Shown: one piece after another, positions 40,173-48,504 of the stretch
Position numbering within the stretch: the stretch's first letter is position 1
Layout of the letters: each line of letters begins with the position of its first letter
Assembly: GCA_902541215.1 (NCBI GenBank)
Contig: CACBPV010000003.1
Coordinates: forward strand, 1-64,000
Reading direction: 5' to 3'
DNA length: 64,000 nt
From: an uncultured Alphaproteobacteria bacterium
GTDB taxonomy: Bacteria > Pseudomonadota > Alphaproteobacteria > HIMB59 > GCA-002718135
Notes under the pieces: generated by a model
Databases searched by the model: none
What the model saw: the letters and a program-made list of their open reading frames with translations, nothing else
What the model was told of the DNA's origin: nothing
Position numbers and translations under genes: made by a program

Positions 40173-41868
40173 AAGTTATTTCATTGCTAAAATATTTTAA
40201 AACAGAATTTAATGGGTTTGTTGCAGCCTGTCCTAAACCACATATCGATGCTTGAGCCATAACTTCACTTAAATCTTTTAATTTTTCCTTGTTCCAATTT
40301 TTTTCTTGCATTAATTTTACAGTTTTCTCCGTACCGGAACGGCAAGGTGTACATTGACCACAACTTTCCTCTTCGAAAAATTTTAGTAAATTAAGTGCAA
40401 CATCTTTCATATTATCATGATCCGACAATACAACAACTGCCGCTGAACCTAAAAAACATCCAGCATCCATTAATTCTTTTGATCCATAATCAAGTGGAAT
40501 ATTATTCATAGTAGCGGGTAGGATACCGCCTGATGCACCTCCTGGAAGATATCCTTTAAAAGTATGTCCATCTGCCATACCATCACAATACTTATCAATT
40601 AATTGTTGAATTGTTATACCGGCTGGGGCAACTTTTACTCCTGGGTTCTTTACTCTTCCAGATACTGAAAAACTATGAAAACCCTTATTCCCATTGGACC
40701 CTTTTTCAGCAAACCATTTTGCTCCTTTTTCAATTATATCTCTTACCCAAAAAAGAGTTTCTAAATTATTTGTTAAAGTAGGACATCCAAATAAACCAAT
40801 TTCAGCCACATAAGGCGGTCTATGCCTTGGCAATCCTCTCTTGCCTTCAATACTTTCTATCATTGCTGACTCTTCTCCACAAATATAGGCTCCTGCCCCT
40901 CTTCTCACTATGAAAAAGTCTTTTGGAATTATTTCTTCATTTTCCATTTTATTTATTTCATCAAGTAAAATTTTTATAACTGTTGGATATTCATCTCTCA
41001 TATAAATATAAACTTTTTGAGCATTTATAAAATAGGATGCAATTAAAGCTCCTTCTAAAAATCTATGTGGATCACTTTCTAAATATGACCTATCTTTAAA
41101 TGTTCCTGGCTCACCTTCATCTCCATTAACAGCAACATATTTTTTACCATTGTAATTTGAAACAATTTCCCATTTTTTTCCTGTAGGAAATCCAGCGCCA
41201 CCCTTACCTTTCAATCCGCTTTCATTTAAAGAATCCAAAACTTGTTTTTTTGAGATAACACCATTTTTTATTTTGTTCGCAATTTCATAACCGCCTTTTT
41301 TTTTATAAGAAGATAAATTTATATAATCTGGAATGAAGGGATCAAAATTTTTTTCATCAATTGTTTTTTTAACTTTATCAAAATTAGCCACATCAACATA
41401 ATTTTTTCCTACGCAAACAGTAGGAGCAACATTGCATCTTCCCATGCATGGCCCAGGTACGACTTTTATATTTTTATTTTCTAATTTTTTTATATCTTGA
41501 AGTAATTTGTGTGCACCAAATAATTCACAAGTTAAACTTTCACAAACCCTTACAACATTCACTGGGTTATAATCTTTACTATCTTTAATTATATTAAAGT
41601 GAGCATAAAAAGTTGCAACTTCATAAATTTCAGAAAGTGGTAAGTTAATAATAGTTGATAAAGCCACTAGATGTTTATCATACAAAACACCAAATTTATC
41701 CTGTAATATATGCAAATATTCTATTAATTCATCTCGCTTAAATATTAACCCTGAAAACAATTTAGAAACTTCATCTAAATATTTATCTTCGACTTGTCTT
41801 CCTTTTGGAGTCCAACGTCTTTTCTTCTTTTTTAAAGAAGTTTCTGTTTGAGAAACAAATTTATCCAT
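40165..41868 (-). CDS. fdsB: Formate dehydrogenase diaphorase, FdsG-FdsB fusion
   Basis: One 567-residue chain joins two subunits that are usually separate. Residues about 20-170 are FdsG (NuoE-like) with a 2Fe-2S site, CESLTCELFGAH and CMGRCNVAP. Residues about 210-567 are FdsB (NuoF-like) with the NADH loop GLKGKGGAGFPTGKKWE, the FMN loop GDEGEPGTFKDRSYLE, GEESAMIESIEGKRGLPRHR and a 4Fe-4S motif SCGQCTPCRSGTEK. It passes electrons from FdsA to NAD+. A basic amino tail (LKKKKRRWTPKGRQ) precedes the FdsG part. It is the first gene of the fds pair and overlaps fdsA by eight bases. Confidence 0.92.
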   Translation of the reverse strand: MDKFVSQTETSLKKKKRRWTPKGRQVEDKYLDEVSKLFSGLIFKRDELIEYLHILQDKFGVLYDKHLVALSTIINLPLSEIYEVATFYAHFNIIKDSKDYNPVNVVRVCESLTCELFGAHKLLQDIKKLENKNIKVVPGPCMGRCNVAPTVCVGKNYVDVANFDKVKKTIDEKNFDPFIPDYINLSSYKKKGGYEIANKIKNGVISKKQVLDSLNESGLKGKGGAGFPTGKKWEIVSNYNGKKYVAVNGDEGEPGTFKDRSYLESDPHRFLEGALIASYFINAQKVYIYMRDEYPTVIKILLDEINKMENEEIIPKDFFIVRRGAGAYICGEESAMIESIEGKRGLPRHRPPYVAEIGLFGCPTLTNNLETLFWVRDIIEKGAKWFAEKGSNGNKGFHSFSVSGRVKNPGVKVAPAGITIQQLIDKYCDGMADGHTFKGYLPGGASGGILPATMNNIPLDYGSKELMDAGCFLGSAAVVVLSDHDNMKDVALNLLKFFEEESCGQCTPCRSGTEKTVKLMQEKNWNKEKLKDLSEVMAQASICGLGQAATNPLNSVLKYFSNEITYD

Positions 41869-41908
41869 TCCAATTAATATTATACTATATATTAAGTATC
41901 AGAAAACT

Positions 41909-42160
41909 ATGAAAGATTCAGTTGAAAATGAAGAATTAGTTCTTGATACTAGTGGTACAGAATGTCCTATACCAGTGCTTAAGGCTAGAAAACTTGCATC
42001 AGAATTAAACAAAGATACAATTATTAAAATTATTGCAACTGATCCTTTGGCTGAAGCAGACTTTGAACATTATTGTGATCAGTCTAACTATGAATATTTA
42101 AGTTGTGAAAAAATAAAAGATAAAATTGTAATTCGTTATAGATTTAAAATTAAAAATTAA
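41909..42160 (+). CDS. TusA-family sulfur carrier
   Basis: An 83-residue protein with the TusA fold and the persulfide motif ECPIPVLKARK, with Cys19 as carrier. In E. coli TusA relays sulfur from IscS to tRNA thiolation and affects molybdenum cofactor synthesis. Its place, 40 bases from the divergent formate dehydrogenase operon and convergent with moeA, suggests that it passes sulfur to FdhD or Moco assembly here; that is inference. A role in tRNA 2-thiouridine or another sulfur pathway is an alternative. Its stop overlaps the moeA stop in a shared TTAA. Confidence 0.85.
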   Translation: MKDSVENEELVLDTSGTECPIPVLKARKLASELNKDTIIKIIATDPLAEADFEHYCDQSNYEYLSCEKIKDKIVIRYRFKIKN

Positions 42161-43371
42161 AATAGACTTTCATAATTATAAAAATCAAAAATATCTCCTT
42201 TGTTTACTTGAGAAACATTTTCATCAATTTCAATTATACCATCAGAATAGGATATAGAACTAATCATACCAGAACCTTGTTTAGTAAATTTATTTGCAAT
42301 ATTTTTATTATTTATACTTTCTTTATTTACACGTAACCACTCCATTCTTTTTGTTTTTTTCTTCATAGAAAAATTTGCTGTAATTTTACTTGATGATGGG
42401 AGCTTAAAATTTCCACCAGATAATTTTTCTATTAATGGTCTTACTAGCATTGCATATAGTAATTGAACAGAAACTGGATTACCTGGTAAGCAAATTATGT
42501 AGCAATTATTTATTTTTCCAACTGCAATTGGTCTTCCTGGTTTTATTGCTGCTCTCCAAAAATATACCTTACCTAATTCAGATAAAACTTTAATTACATG
42601 ATCTTCATCACCAACAGACGCACCACCAGCAGTTATTATTACATTAAATTTTTTTGATGTATTAAAGATTTTATTTTTAATAGATTTAAAATTATCTTTA
42701 AGATTTCCACAATATTTTTTTTCTATAAAATTCTTATCAAGTAAATTATATAAACTATAATAATTTGAATTATTAATTTCAGAATTTTTTAAATTTTTAG
42801 TTGGTTTTCGTAATTCATTACCACTTGTAAAGAAACCAATTTTAATTTTTTTAAATACTTTTATTTTACTAATACCAGTAGCGGCAATTAAATTTATATT
42901 TTGTTGATTTAATTTAGACCCCTTTTCCAATATTTTTTGGTTTTTCTTTATATCTTCACCCTTTAATCTATAATTATCTCCAAATTTTGGAATTTTAATT
43001 AAATGAATTTTATTCCCTTTCTTGTATGTATTTTCTTGCATAACTATAGTTGATGAATTTGTAGGCATTTTTGCGCCAGTAAAGATTCTGACGGCTTCAC
43101 CAGGTTTTACTTTAATATTTTTGTTATCTCCGGCAGCTATTCGTCTGTTACAAAAAAAATTTTTTTTTGTTTTTAAATCTGCTTTTAAAATAGCATAACC
43201 GTCTACAGCAGAATTATTAAAAGGAGGTAAATTTATTTTACTTTTTATATTTTCGTAAAGAAATCTATCCTCAGAATTTTCTAAATTAACTTTTTCAGAA
43301 TTAAAAATTACAACCTTTTGTTTTTTAAATAAATTAACAATTTGTTTTTTGGTTAGAGGTGATTTATTCAT
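42157..43371 (-). CDS. moeA: Molybdopterin molybdenumtransferase MoeA
   Basis: Inserts molybdate into adenylated molybdopterin, the last common step of Moco synthesis. The 404 residues include NSAVDGYAI near 54, the family motif PGEAVRIFTGAKMP near 88, TSGNELR near 189, and the signature GGASVGDEDHV near 253, followed by KPGRPIAVGKINNC and CLPGNPVSVQLL. Length and motif order are normal. The stop of mobB overlaps its start by one base. Gene order mobB-moeA next to formate dehydrogenase supports service to that enzyme. Confidence 0.95.
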   Translation of the reverse strand: MNKSPLTKKQIVNLFKKQKVVIFNSEKVNLENSEDRFLYENIKSKINLPPFNNSAVDGYAILKADLKTKKNFFCNRRIAAGDNKNIKVKPGEAVRIFTGAKMPTNSSTIVMQENTYKKGNKIHLIKIPKFGDNYRLKGEDIKKNQKILEKGSKLNQQNINLIAATGISKIKVFKKIKIGFFTSGNELRKPTKNLKNSEINNSNYYSLYNLLDKNFIEKKYCGNLKDNFKSIKNKIFNTSKKFNVIITAGGASVGDEDHVIKVLSELGKVYFWRAAIKPGRPIAVGKINNCYIICLPGNPVSVQLLYAMLVRPLIEKLSGGNFKLPSSSKITANFSMKKKTKRMEWLRVNKESINNKNIANKFTKQGSGMISSISYSDGIIEIDENVSQVNKGDIFDFYNYESLF

Positions 43372-43853
43372 TAAAATTCTCTCAAAATAAAATCAACTAT
43401 ATTATCAATTTCGTCATTCTTAAAAATTCTCAAGTCAGTTTTAAGTTTATTATTTGAAATAATAGCTTTTATATTTTTAATTTTTGTAAATAAGTAATTA
43501 TCATTATCATTTTTAATTATTTCAATTTTTGGATGATTTTCATTTTTAAACCCTTCCACTATTACAATATCAATTTCTGAAAGTTGATTAATTAATTCAT
43601 CTAATGTTTTTTCTTTTAAATTATTTAGCTCTGATATTTTGACCCATCGCTTAGATGAACTAACTATTACTTGAGAAGATCCCGCGAATCTATGCTTAAA
43701 GCTATCTGTATTTTCATGATCTATATCAAATTCGTGATGTGCATGTTTAATTGAAGCAACACGAAAATTATTAGAGCTAAGTTTATTTATAATTTTAGTT
43801 GCAATAGTCGTTTTCCCTGAATTCTTCCAGCCAACAATTCCTACTATTTTCAT
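43371..43853 (-). CDS. mobB: MobB, guanine-dinucleotide cofactor GTPase
   Basis: A 160-residue P-loop protein, MKIVGIVGWKNSGKTTIATK at the start, with KHAHHEFDIDHENTDSFKHR near 38 and DIVIVEGFKNENHPKIE near 94. MobB binds GTP and helps MobA attach GMP to Moco. It sits between tupB (4-base overlap) and moeA (1-base overlap). MobA is 1.5 kb away on the other strand, so both halves of the MGD step are in the island. Confidence 0.93.
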   Translation of the reverse strand: MKIVGIVGWKNSGKTTIATKIINKLSSNNFRVASIKHAHHEFDIDHENTDSFKHRFAGSSQVIVSSSKRWVKISELNNLKEKTLDELINQLSEIDIVIVEGFKNENHPKIEIIKNDNDNYLFTKIKNIKAIISNNKLKTDLRIFKNDEIDNIVDFILREF

Positions 43854-44542
43854 TTAATAGATCTATTATTTAACAAATATACAAGAGAGTAAATGATTAT
43901 TGTTATTGATATTAAAACTAAACCTAATGCCATAGCGTATTCTAAATTTCCCATTCTAGTTTCTAAAGATATAGCAGTTGTCATTACCCTTGTATAATGA
44001 TCAATATTGCCACCCACAATCATAACTGCACCAACTTCTGAAATAGCTCTGCCAAAAGCAGATAATAATGTTGTTATTAATAAAAAATAACTATGGTTAA
44101 ATAGAAGTTTAACAGAACCCCAAAAGGGAATATTTAAGGATCTTATCTGATCTTTAAATTCAAACCAATTTTTAGAAAATATCTCATGAGATAATGAAGC
44201 AATTATTGGAAAAATTATTATAGTTTGAGCAATAATCATCGCAGAGGGTGTGTATAGAAGCTGTAAGATACCTAAAGGTCCACCTGATGCAAAAATAAAA
44301 TAAACAATTAAACCAACTACAACTGGAGGAATTCCCATCAATGAGTTTATAATTATTAATATAATTTTTTTGAAATAAAAATTATAAATTGCAAAATAAT
44401 ACCCTACTATAAACCCTAATAATGATGCAATAATTAGGGCGGTAAAACTTACAAATAATGATAAAAGTATAATGTCCCATAGTTCACTATCTAAAGTAAT
44501 AATCAATAGTATGGAATTTGTGAAAATTTCTAATATGTTCAT
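43850..44542 (-). CDS. tupB: Tungstate/molybdate ABC transporter permease, TupB-like
   Basis: A 230-residue inner-membrane permease with about five or six hydrophobic segments. The cytoplasmic coupling-loop segment SAFGRAISEVGAVMIVGGNI near 165, with its EVGA core, is typical of TupB, WtpB and ModB permeases. The early block INSLMGIPPVVVGLIVYFIF is characteristic of TupB and WtpB. No periplasmic binding protein (TupA) or ATPase (TupC) is nearby, so it must use partners encoded elsewhere. It runs in an operon with mobB and moeA, so the substrate should be molybdate or tungstate. Tungstate is preferred by resemblance but not proven. Confidence 0.83.
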   Translation of the reverse strand: MNILEIFTNSILLIITLDSELWDIILLSLFVSFTALIIASLLGFIVGYYFAIYNFYFKKIILIIINSLMGIPPVVVGLIVYFIFASGGPLGILQLLYTPSAMIIAQTIIIFPIIASLSHEIFSKNWFEFKDQIRSLNIPFWGSVKLLFNHSYFLLITTLLSAFGRAISEVGAVMIVGGNIDHYTRVMTTAISLETRMGNLEYAMALGLVLISITIIIYSLVYLLNNRSIK

Positions 44543-44568
44543 TTATATTATTAGTTTAATTACAACAT

Positions 44569-45384
44569 ATGTCAAAAAAAGAGAAATATTTAGTCTCACC
44601 TGATATTAATAATAAGTCCTTAATTACAAAACTAAATGGTTTTGATGAGCAAGGGAATAAAATAATTTCTAAAGTTATTAATGAAAAAGCTCTTACAATT
44701 TTTCTTAATAATCAAGAGATAGTAACGCTCATGTCTATTAGTGATCACCCAAAATATCTTGCAGTTGGGTATTTATTAAATCAAAATATGCTTAAGAAAA
44801 ATGACATAATTAGAAAAGTTGAAATTGATAAAGATTTAGGTGTGGTTGTTGTACGAACAAAACGTAAAACAAATTATGAAAACAAATTAAGAAAGAAAAT
44901 AACAACTAGTGGTTGTGCAATAGGTACAGTATTTGGAGATATCTATGCGGAAATAAAAAAATCAAAATTAAAATCCAAAAAGAAAATTAAACATAAATGG
45001 ATTTATGAAATTTCAAAAAAAATTACATTGACACCGAGCTTATATTTAGAAACAGGAGCAATACATGGTTGTGCCATTATTCATAATAATAAACCATTGA
45101 TTTATATGGAAGACGTAGGGAGACATAATGCTGTAGATAAAATTGCTGGTTTTATGTTTTTAAAAAAAATTAGCTCTTCAAATAAAATTTTTTACACTAC
45201 AGGAAGACTAACTAGTGAAATGGTTATTAAAACTATAAAAATGGGTATTCCAATATTAATTTCTAGATCAGGATTCACAGCGTGGGGTGTAGAGCTGGCG
45301 AGAGGCTCGAATTTAACACTTATTGGACGAGCAAAGGGAAAAAAATATTTAGCACTTTCTGGAGAACATAGAATTGACCATTAA
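44569..45384 (+). CDS. fdhD: FdhD, formate dehydrogenase sulfurtransferase
   Basis: FdhD (also called FdsC) passes sulfur from a cysteine desulfurase to the Mo/W site of formate dehydrogenase. The 271 residues have TTSGCAIGTVFGDIY near 112, the loop with carrier Cys116, and the late blocks LETGAIHGCAIIHN and YMEDVGRHNAVDKIAG followed by TTGRLTSEMVIK, typical of the family. The E. coli CxxC is reduced here to Cys116 with Gly119 in the second position. It starts 26 bases from the divergent tupB gene and its end overlaps mobA by 11 bases. Confidence 0.94.
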   Translation: MSKKEKYLVSPDINNKSLITKLNGFDEQGNKIISKVINEKALTIFLNNQEIVTLMSISDHPKYLAVGYLLNQNMLKKNDIIRKVEIDKDLGVVVVRTKRKTNYENKLRKKITTSGCAIGTVFGDIYAEIKKSKLKSKKKIKHKWIYEISKKITLTPSLYLETGAIHGCAIIHNNKPLIYMEDVGRHNAVDKIAGFMFLKKISSSNKIFYTTGRLTSEMVIKTIKMGIPILISRSGFTAWGVELARGSNLTLIGRAKGKKYLALSGEHRIDH

Positions 45385-45976
45385 TAAGAAAAAAATTTTG
45401 TTTGCCATACTTGCTGGAGGTCAATCAAAAAGATTTGGAGGTGGATTTAAAGCTTTTGCTAAAATAAATGGAATTACAATCTTAGACAAAATAATAAACA
45501 AGCTTAAAAAATATAGTAATGAAATAATAATAAATGCTAATGACTTAAAAAGTTTTAAGAAAATTAATTACCCAATAATTGAAGATAAATTCAAAGGTTT
45601 TGTGGGACCTTTAGCAGGAATTCATACATCAATGTTGTGGGCTAAAGAAAATTATACAAACAAAGAATGGGTTTTTACTGTTCCAAGTGATACTCCATTT
45701 TTACCCGATAATCTTTTCGATAAGTTTTTAGAAGCATATGATGAAAATGTAAAAATATTGATTGCAAGATCAAATAGTAGACATCATCCTGTAATAGCAA
45801 TGTGGCATATATCATTAATAACTAGTTTAGAAAATGAGTTAATATTAAAAAATAGTAAAATTATGTTTTGGGTTAAAAAGCACAAATATAAATTTGTTGA
45901 ATTCGACAAAAACCAAGAAAAAAATTTTTTCAATGTTAATACTCAAGAAGAATGGAATACTGCAAAAAATATCTAA
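45374..45976 (+). CDS. mobA: MobA, molybdenum cofactor guanylyltransferase
   Basis: Adds GMP from GTP to Moco to form MGD, the cofactor of formate dehydrogenase. The 200 residues start with ILFAILAGGQSKRFGGGFKA, the nucleotide-binding LAGGxSxRxGG motif, with VGPLAGIHTSMLWA near 78 and TVPSDTPFLPDNLFDKF near 98 supplying the Asp metal ligand. The start is TTG at 45374, inside the end of fdhD, with GGAG nine bases upstream; no ATG exists before the motif. The overlap with fdhD is 11 bases. Confidence 0.92.
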   Translation: MTINKKKILFAILAGGQSKRFGGGFKAFAKINGITILDKIINKLKKYSNEIIINANDLKSFKKINYPIIEDKFKGFVGPLAGIHTSMLWAKENYTNKEWVFTVPSDTPFLPDNLFDKFLEAYDENVKILIARSNSRHHPVIAMWHISLITSLENELILKNSKIMFWVKKHKYKFVEFDKNQEKNFFNVNTQEEWNTAKNI

Positions 45977-46027
45977 ATTTTATATAAATATGTAAAAAAT
46001 ATTTTTTTTGTATAAAGAATATTTTAA

Positions 46028-47122
46028 ATGGTAAGCTCAATATATAAAATATTTCCAGGAATTATATTTTGTTTTATAATTGCTTATTCAGGCATATACC
46101 TAAGTGGTTTTATTGGAAAAGAAATTTTAAATTTAAATAAAAGTCCAATATCACCAATAATGTTATCAATAATATTTGGTCTTTTGATAGGAAATATATT
46201 TCATATTAATAATTTTTTATTAGAAGGAATTAAGTTTTCTTTAAAATTTATTCTAAGATTAGGAATAATATGTCTTGGTATTAGACTAGGGCTTTTAGAT
46301 ATTTTTAAAGTTGGAATAGTTGGAATACCTCTAATTGTTGCTTGTATTATTATATCAATCTTGGTTGTAAATTATTTGTGCAAGTTATTAAATGTTTCTT
46401 CAAAAATGGGATCATTAATTGCAGTTGGAACAAGTATTTGTGGAGCATCTGCAATTGTAGCAACTAGTCCTGCAATTAATGCTGATAAAGAGGAAGTTGC
46501 TTATGCCATAGCTAATATTACAATATTTGGAATAATTGCAATGTTCTTATATCCATTTATGGCCTATTATCTTTTTAGTGGAGATGAGTTAGCATCAGGA
46601 TTATTTCTTGGAACTTCAATACATGAAACAGCTCAAGTTGCTGGGGCTGGATTGATATATGCGGAACAATTCAATTCACCAAAAACTATGGATATAGCGA
46701 CAATTACAAAATTGGTAAGAAATGTCAGTATGATAATCGTCATTCCTACAATAAGCTATATGTATCTAAGAAATAATATTGGTGAAAACAATAGCAAACC
46801 ATCAATAATATCTATGTTTCCAATTTTCATAATTGGTTTTATTCTTTTGGGTTTTATGAGATCAATTGGAGATTATGGAATTCAAAATAGTAATTTAGCT
46901 TTTGAAATATTAAGTAATAATAACTGGCAATTAATCATCAATATTATTAAATCTATCGCTGAGTATTCTTTAGCAATAGCAATGGCAGCTGTTGGCATAA
47001 GTACAAATTTAGTTTCTTTAAAAAGCTTAGGCATAAGACCATTTTATGTTGGTTTTTCTGCAGCTTGTTGTGTTGGAATTGTTAGTTATATCGGAATCAT
47101 AGTACTAAATAATTTTATATAA
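46028..47122 (+). CDS. YeiH/UPF0324 family membrane protein
   Basis: Integral membrane protein of 364 residues with about ten or eleven hydrophobic segments. It contains GTSICGASAIVATSPAI near 136 and GTSIHETAQVAGAG near 197, both conserved in the YeiH family (Pfam Cons_hypoth698). Members are often labelled putative sulfate exporters, though the substrate is not established. It lies 51 bases after mobA and 63 before the TSUP gene, in the same direction. The link with sulfite or sulfate is by its neighbours and family label only. Confidence 0.85.
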   Translation: MVSSIYKIFPGIIFCFIIAYSGIYLSGFIGKEILNLNKSPISPIMLSIIFGLLIGNIFHINNFLLEGIKFSLKFILRLGIICLGIRLGLLDIFKVGIVGIPLIVACIIISILVVNYLCKLLNVSSKMGSLIAVGTSICGASAIVATSPAINADKEEVAYAIANITIFGIIAMFLYPFMAYYLFSGDELASGLFLGTSIHETAQVAGAGLIYAEQFNSPKTMDIATITKLVRNVSMIIVIPTISYMYLRNNIGENNSKPSIISMFPIFIIGFILLGFMRSIGDYGIQNSNLAFEILSNNNWQLIINIIKSIAEYSLAIAMAAVGISTNLVSLKSLGIRPFYVGFSAACCVGIVSYIGIIVLNNFI

Positions 47123-47185
47123 TTTTCTAAAATAAATATAATTTGTACTTATTAGGTAATAATTATATAAAATTTATAAAAAAAT

Positions 47186-48100
47186 ATGTCAATTTACCTT
47201 CCAATAGCTGAAATGAACGTCAATATTTTTCTCATTATCTTTATTGGTATGAGTATAGGAGTACTTTCAGGAATTTTTGGTGTCGGTGGAGGATTTTTAA
47301 TGACACCACTATTAATTTTTTTAGGCATACCTCCAGTTGTAGCTGTTGGTTCTGAAGCTCCGCACGTTTTAGCAACTTCAGTTTCAGGGTTTATTGCTCA
47401 CTGGAGAAAAAGAAATGTTGATTTAAAGATGGGTATATTCCTTTTAATAGGAGGTTTAATTGGCTCCACAGTTGGTGTAAATATTTTCAGTTATCTAAAA
47501 AACTTTGGGCAAATAGATTTAGTTATTCAGTTATTATTTCTTTTCTTTTTAGGTTTTATTGGTTTTAGTATGGCTTTTGAAAGCGCAAGAACTACAATAA
47601 AACACTATAGAGCAAGAAACACTAAAAGAACAAAACTGCATCAACATTCTTGGTTTCACGGACTTCCATTCAAAGTTCGCTTTCATAGATCAAAACTTTA
47701 TATAAGTGCGATACCACCCGTACTGATAGGGTTCGCAGTTGGAGTAATGTCCGCAATGATGGGAGTTGGAGGAGGATTTATAATGATACCTGCAATGGTA
47801 TACATACTTGGAATGCCAACAAGTATAGTAGTTGGGACATCTTTATTTCAAATCATTTTTGTTACCGCTAATGCAACATTCTTTCAATCCTACATAAATT
47901 ATAATGTAGATATTGTGCTGTCTGCACTAATGATATTTGGAGGAGTAATTGGTGCACAAATTGGTGTTATTTTTGGGTCTAAATTAAAAGCAGAATATTT
48001 GAGAGGTATTTTGGCTATATTAGTACTGGGTGTCTGTGGTAAAATTTTTACAGATCTAGTTTTAAGACCTAGTGATTTATTTTCATTGGTAATGATATGA
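47186..48100 (+). CDS. TauE/SafE (TSUP) family permease
   Basis: A 304-residue inner-membrane permease with about eight hydrophobic segments in two repeats. Each repeat begins with the family motif: GIFGVGGGFLMTPLLIF near 30 and AMMGVGGGFIMIPAMVYILG near 190. TSUP proteins export or import sulfite, sulfoacetate, taurine-derived anions or related organic anions. The long hydrophilic loop (about residues 130-165, HYRARNTKRTKLHQHSWFHG) is a feature of alphaproteobacterial members found next to TIGR02186 proteins. The stop overlaps the next start by four bases (ATGA), so four genes are coupled here. Substrate not provable from sequence. Confidence 0.88.
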   Translation: MSIYLPIAEMNVNIFLIIFIGMSIGVLSGIFGVGGGFLMTPLLIFLGIPPVVAVGSEAPHVLATSVSGFIAHWRKRNVDLKMGIFLLIGGLIGSTVGVNIFSYLKNFGQIDLVIQLLFLFFLGFIGFSMAFESARTTIKHYRARNTKRTKLHQHSWFHGLPFKVRFHRSKLYISAIPPVLIGFAVGVMSAMMGVGGGFIMIPAMVYILGMPTSIVVGTSLFQIIFVTANATFFQSYINYNVDIVLSALMIFGGVIGAQIGVIFGSKLKAEYLRGILAILVLGVCGKIFTDLVLRPSDLFSLVMI

Positions 48101-48504
48101 TATCAATATTTAATTTTTCTATTAATTTATTGATCGTAGTTTGTCTCTTCATATATTTTATTTTTACAACCATTGGTTTTAATCTGGAGAATATTGAATA
48201 TTTTTTAATTCTAATAATTGTTATAAACTCATTTAACAAAATTTATATTTGGTCAAATTTCAGAGTATTTATTAAAAAAGATCTTAATAAAATATTTAAA
48301 GACATATTATTTAATGATTCATTTGCAAAACTTAGTATAGTTATTTTATCCACTGTAATTCCAATTTATATGCTTATGCAAAAAGATATATTAGTGATTG
48401 ATATATTGATTGAGAAAGCATCTTTTTTACTAGTATCAATTTTTGCATTAATTGGATTTTATTTAGAATTTTATATTTTAGAAGTGACAAAAATAGATGA
48501 TTAA
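48097..48504 (+). CDS. Unknown four-helix membrane protein
   Basis: 135 residues, not recognised. Hydrophobic segments are at about 5-27, 34-48, 78-95 and 105-128, so probably four membrane helices, with a basic amphipathic stretch between the second and third (NFRVFIKKDLNKIFKDILF). There is no signal cleavage site and no cysteine apart from one near 16. It overlaps TSUP by four bases at the start and the TIGR02186 gene by eight at the end, strong evidence that it is a real, co-translated gene. It may be an accessory subunit of the permease; that is inference from position. Confidence 0.75.
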   Translation: MISIFNFSINLLIVVCLFIYFIFTTIGFNLENIEYFLILIIVINSFNKIYIWSNFRVFIKKDLNKIFKDILFNDSFAKLSIVILSTVIPIYMLMQKDILVIDILIEKASFLLVSIFALIGFYLEFYILEVTKIDD

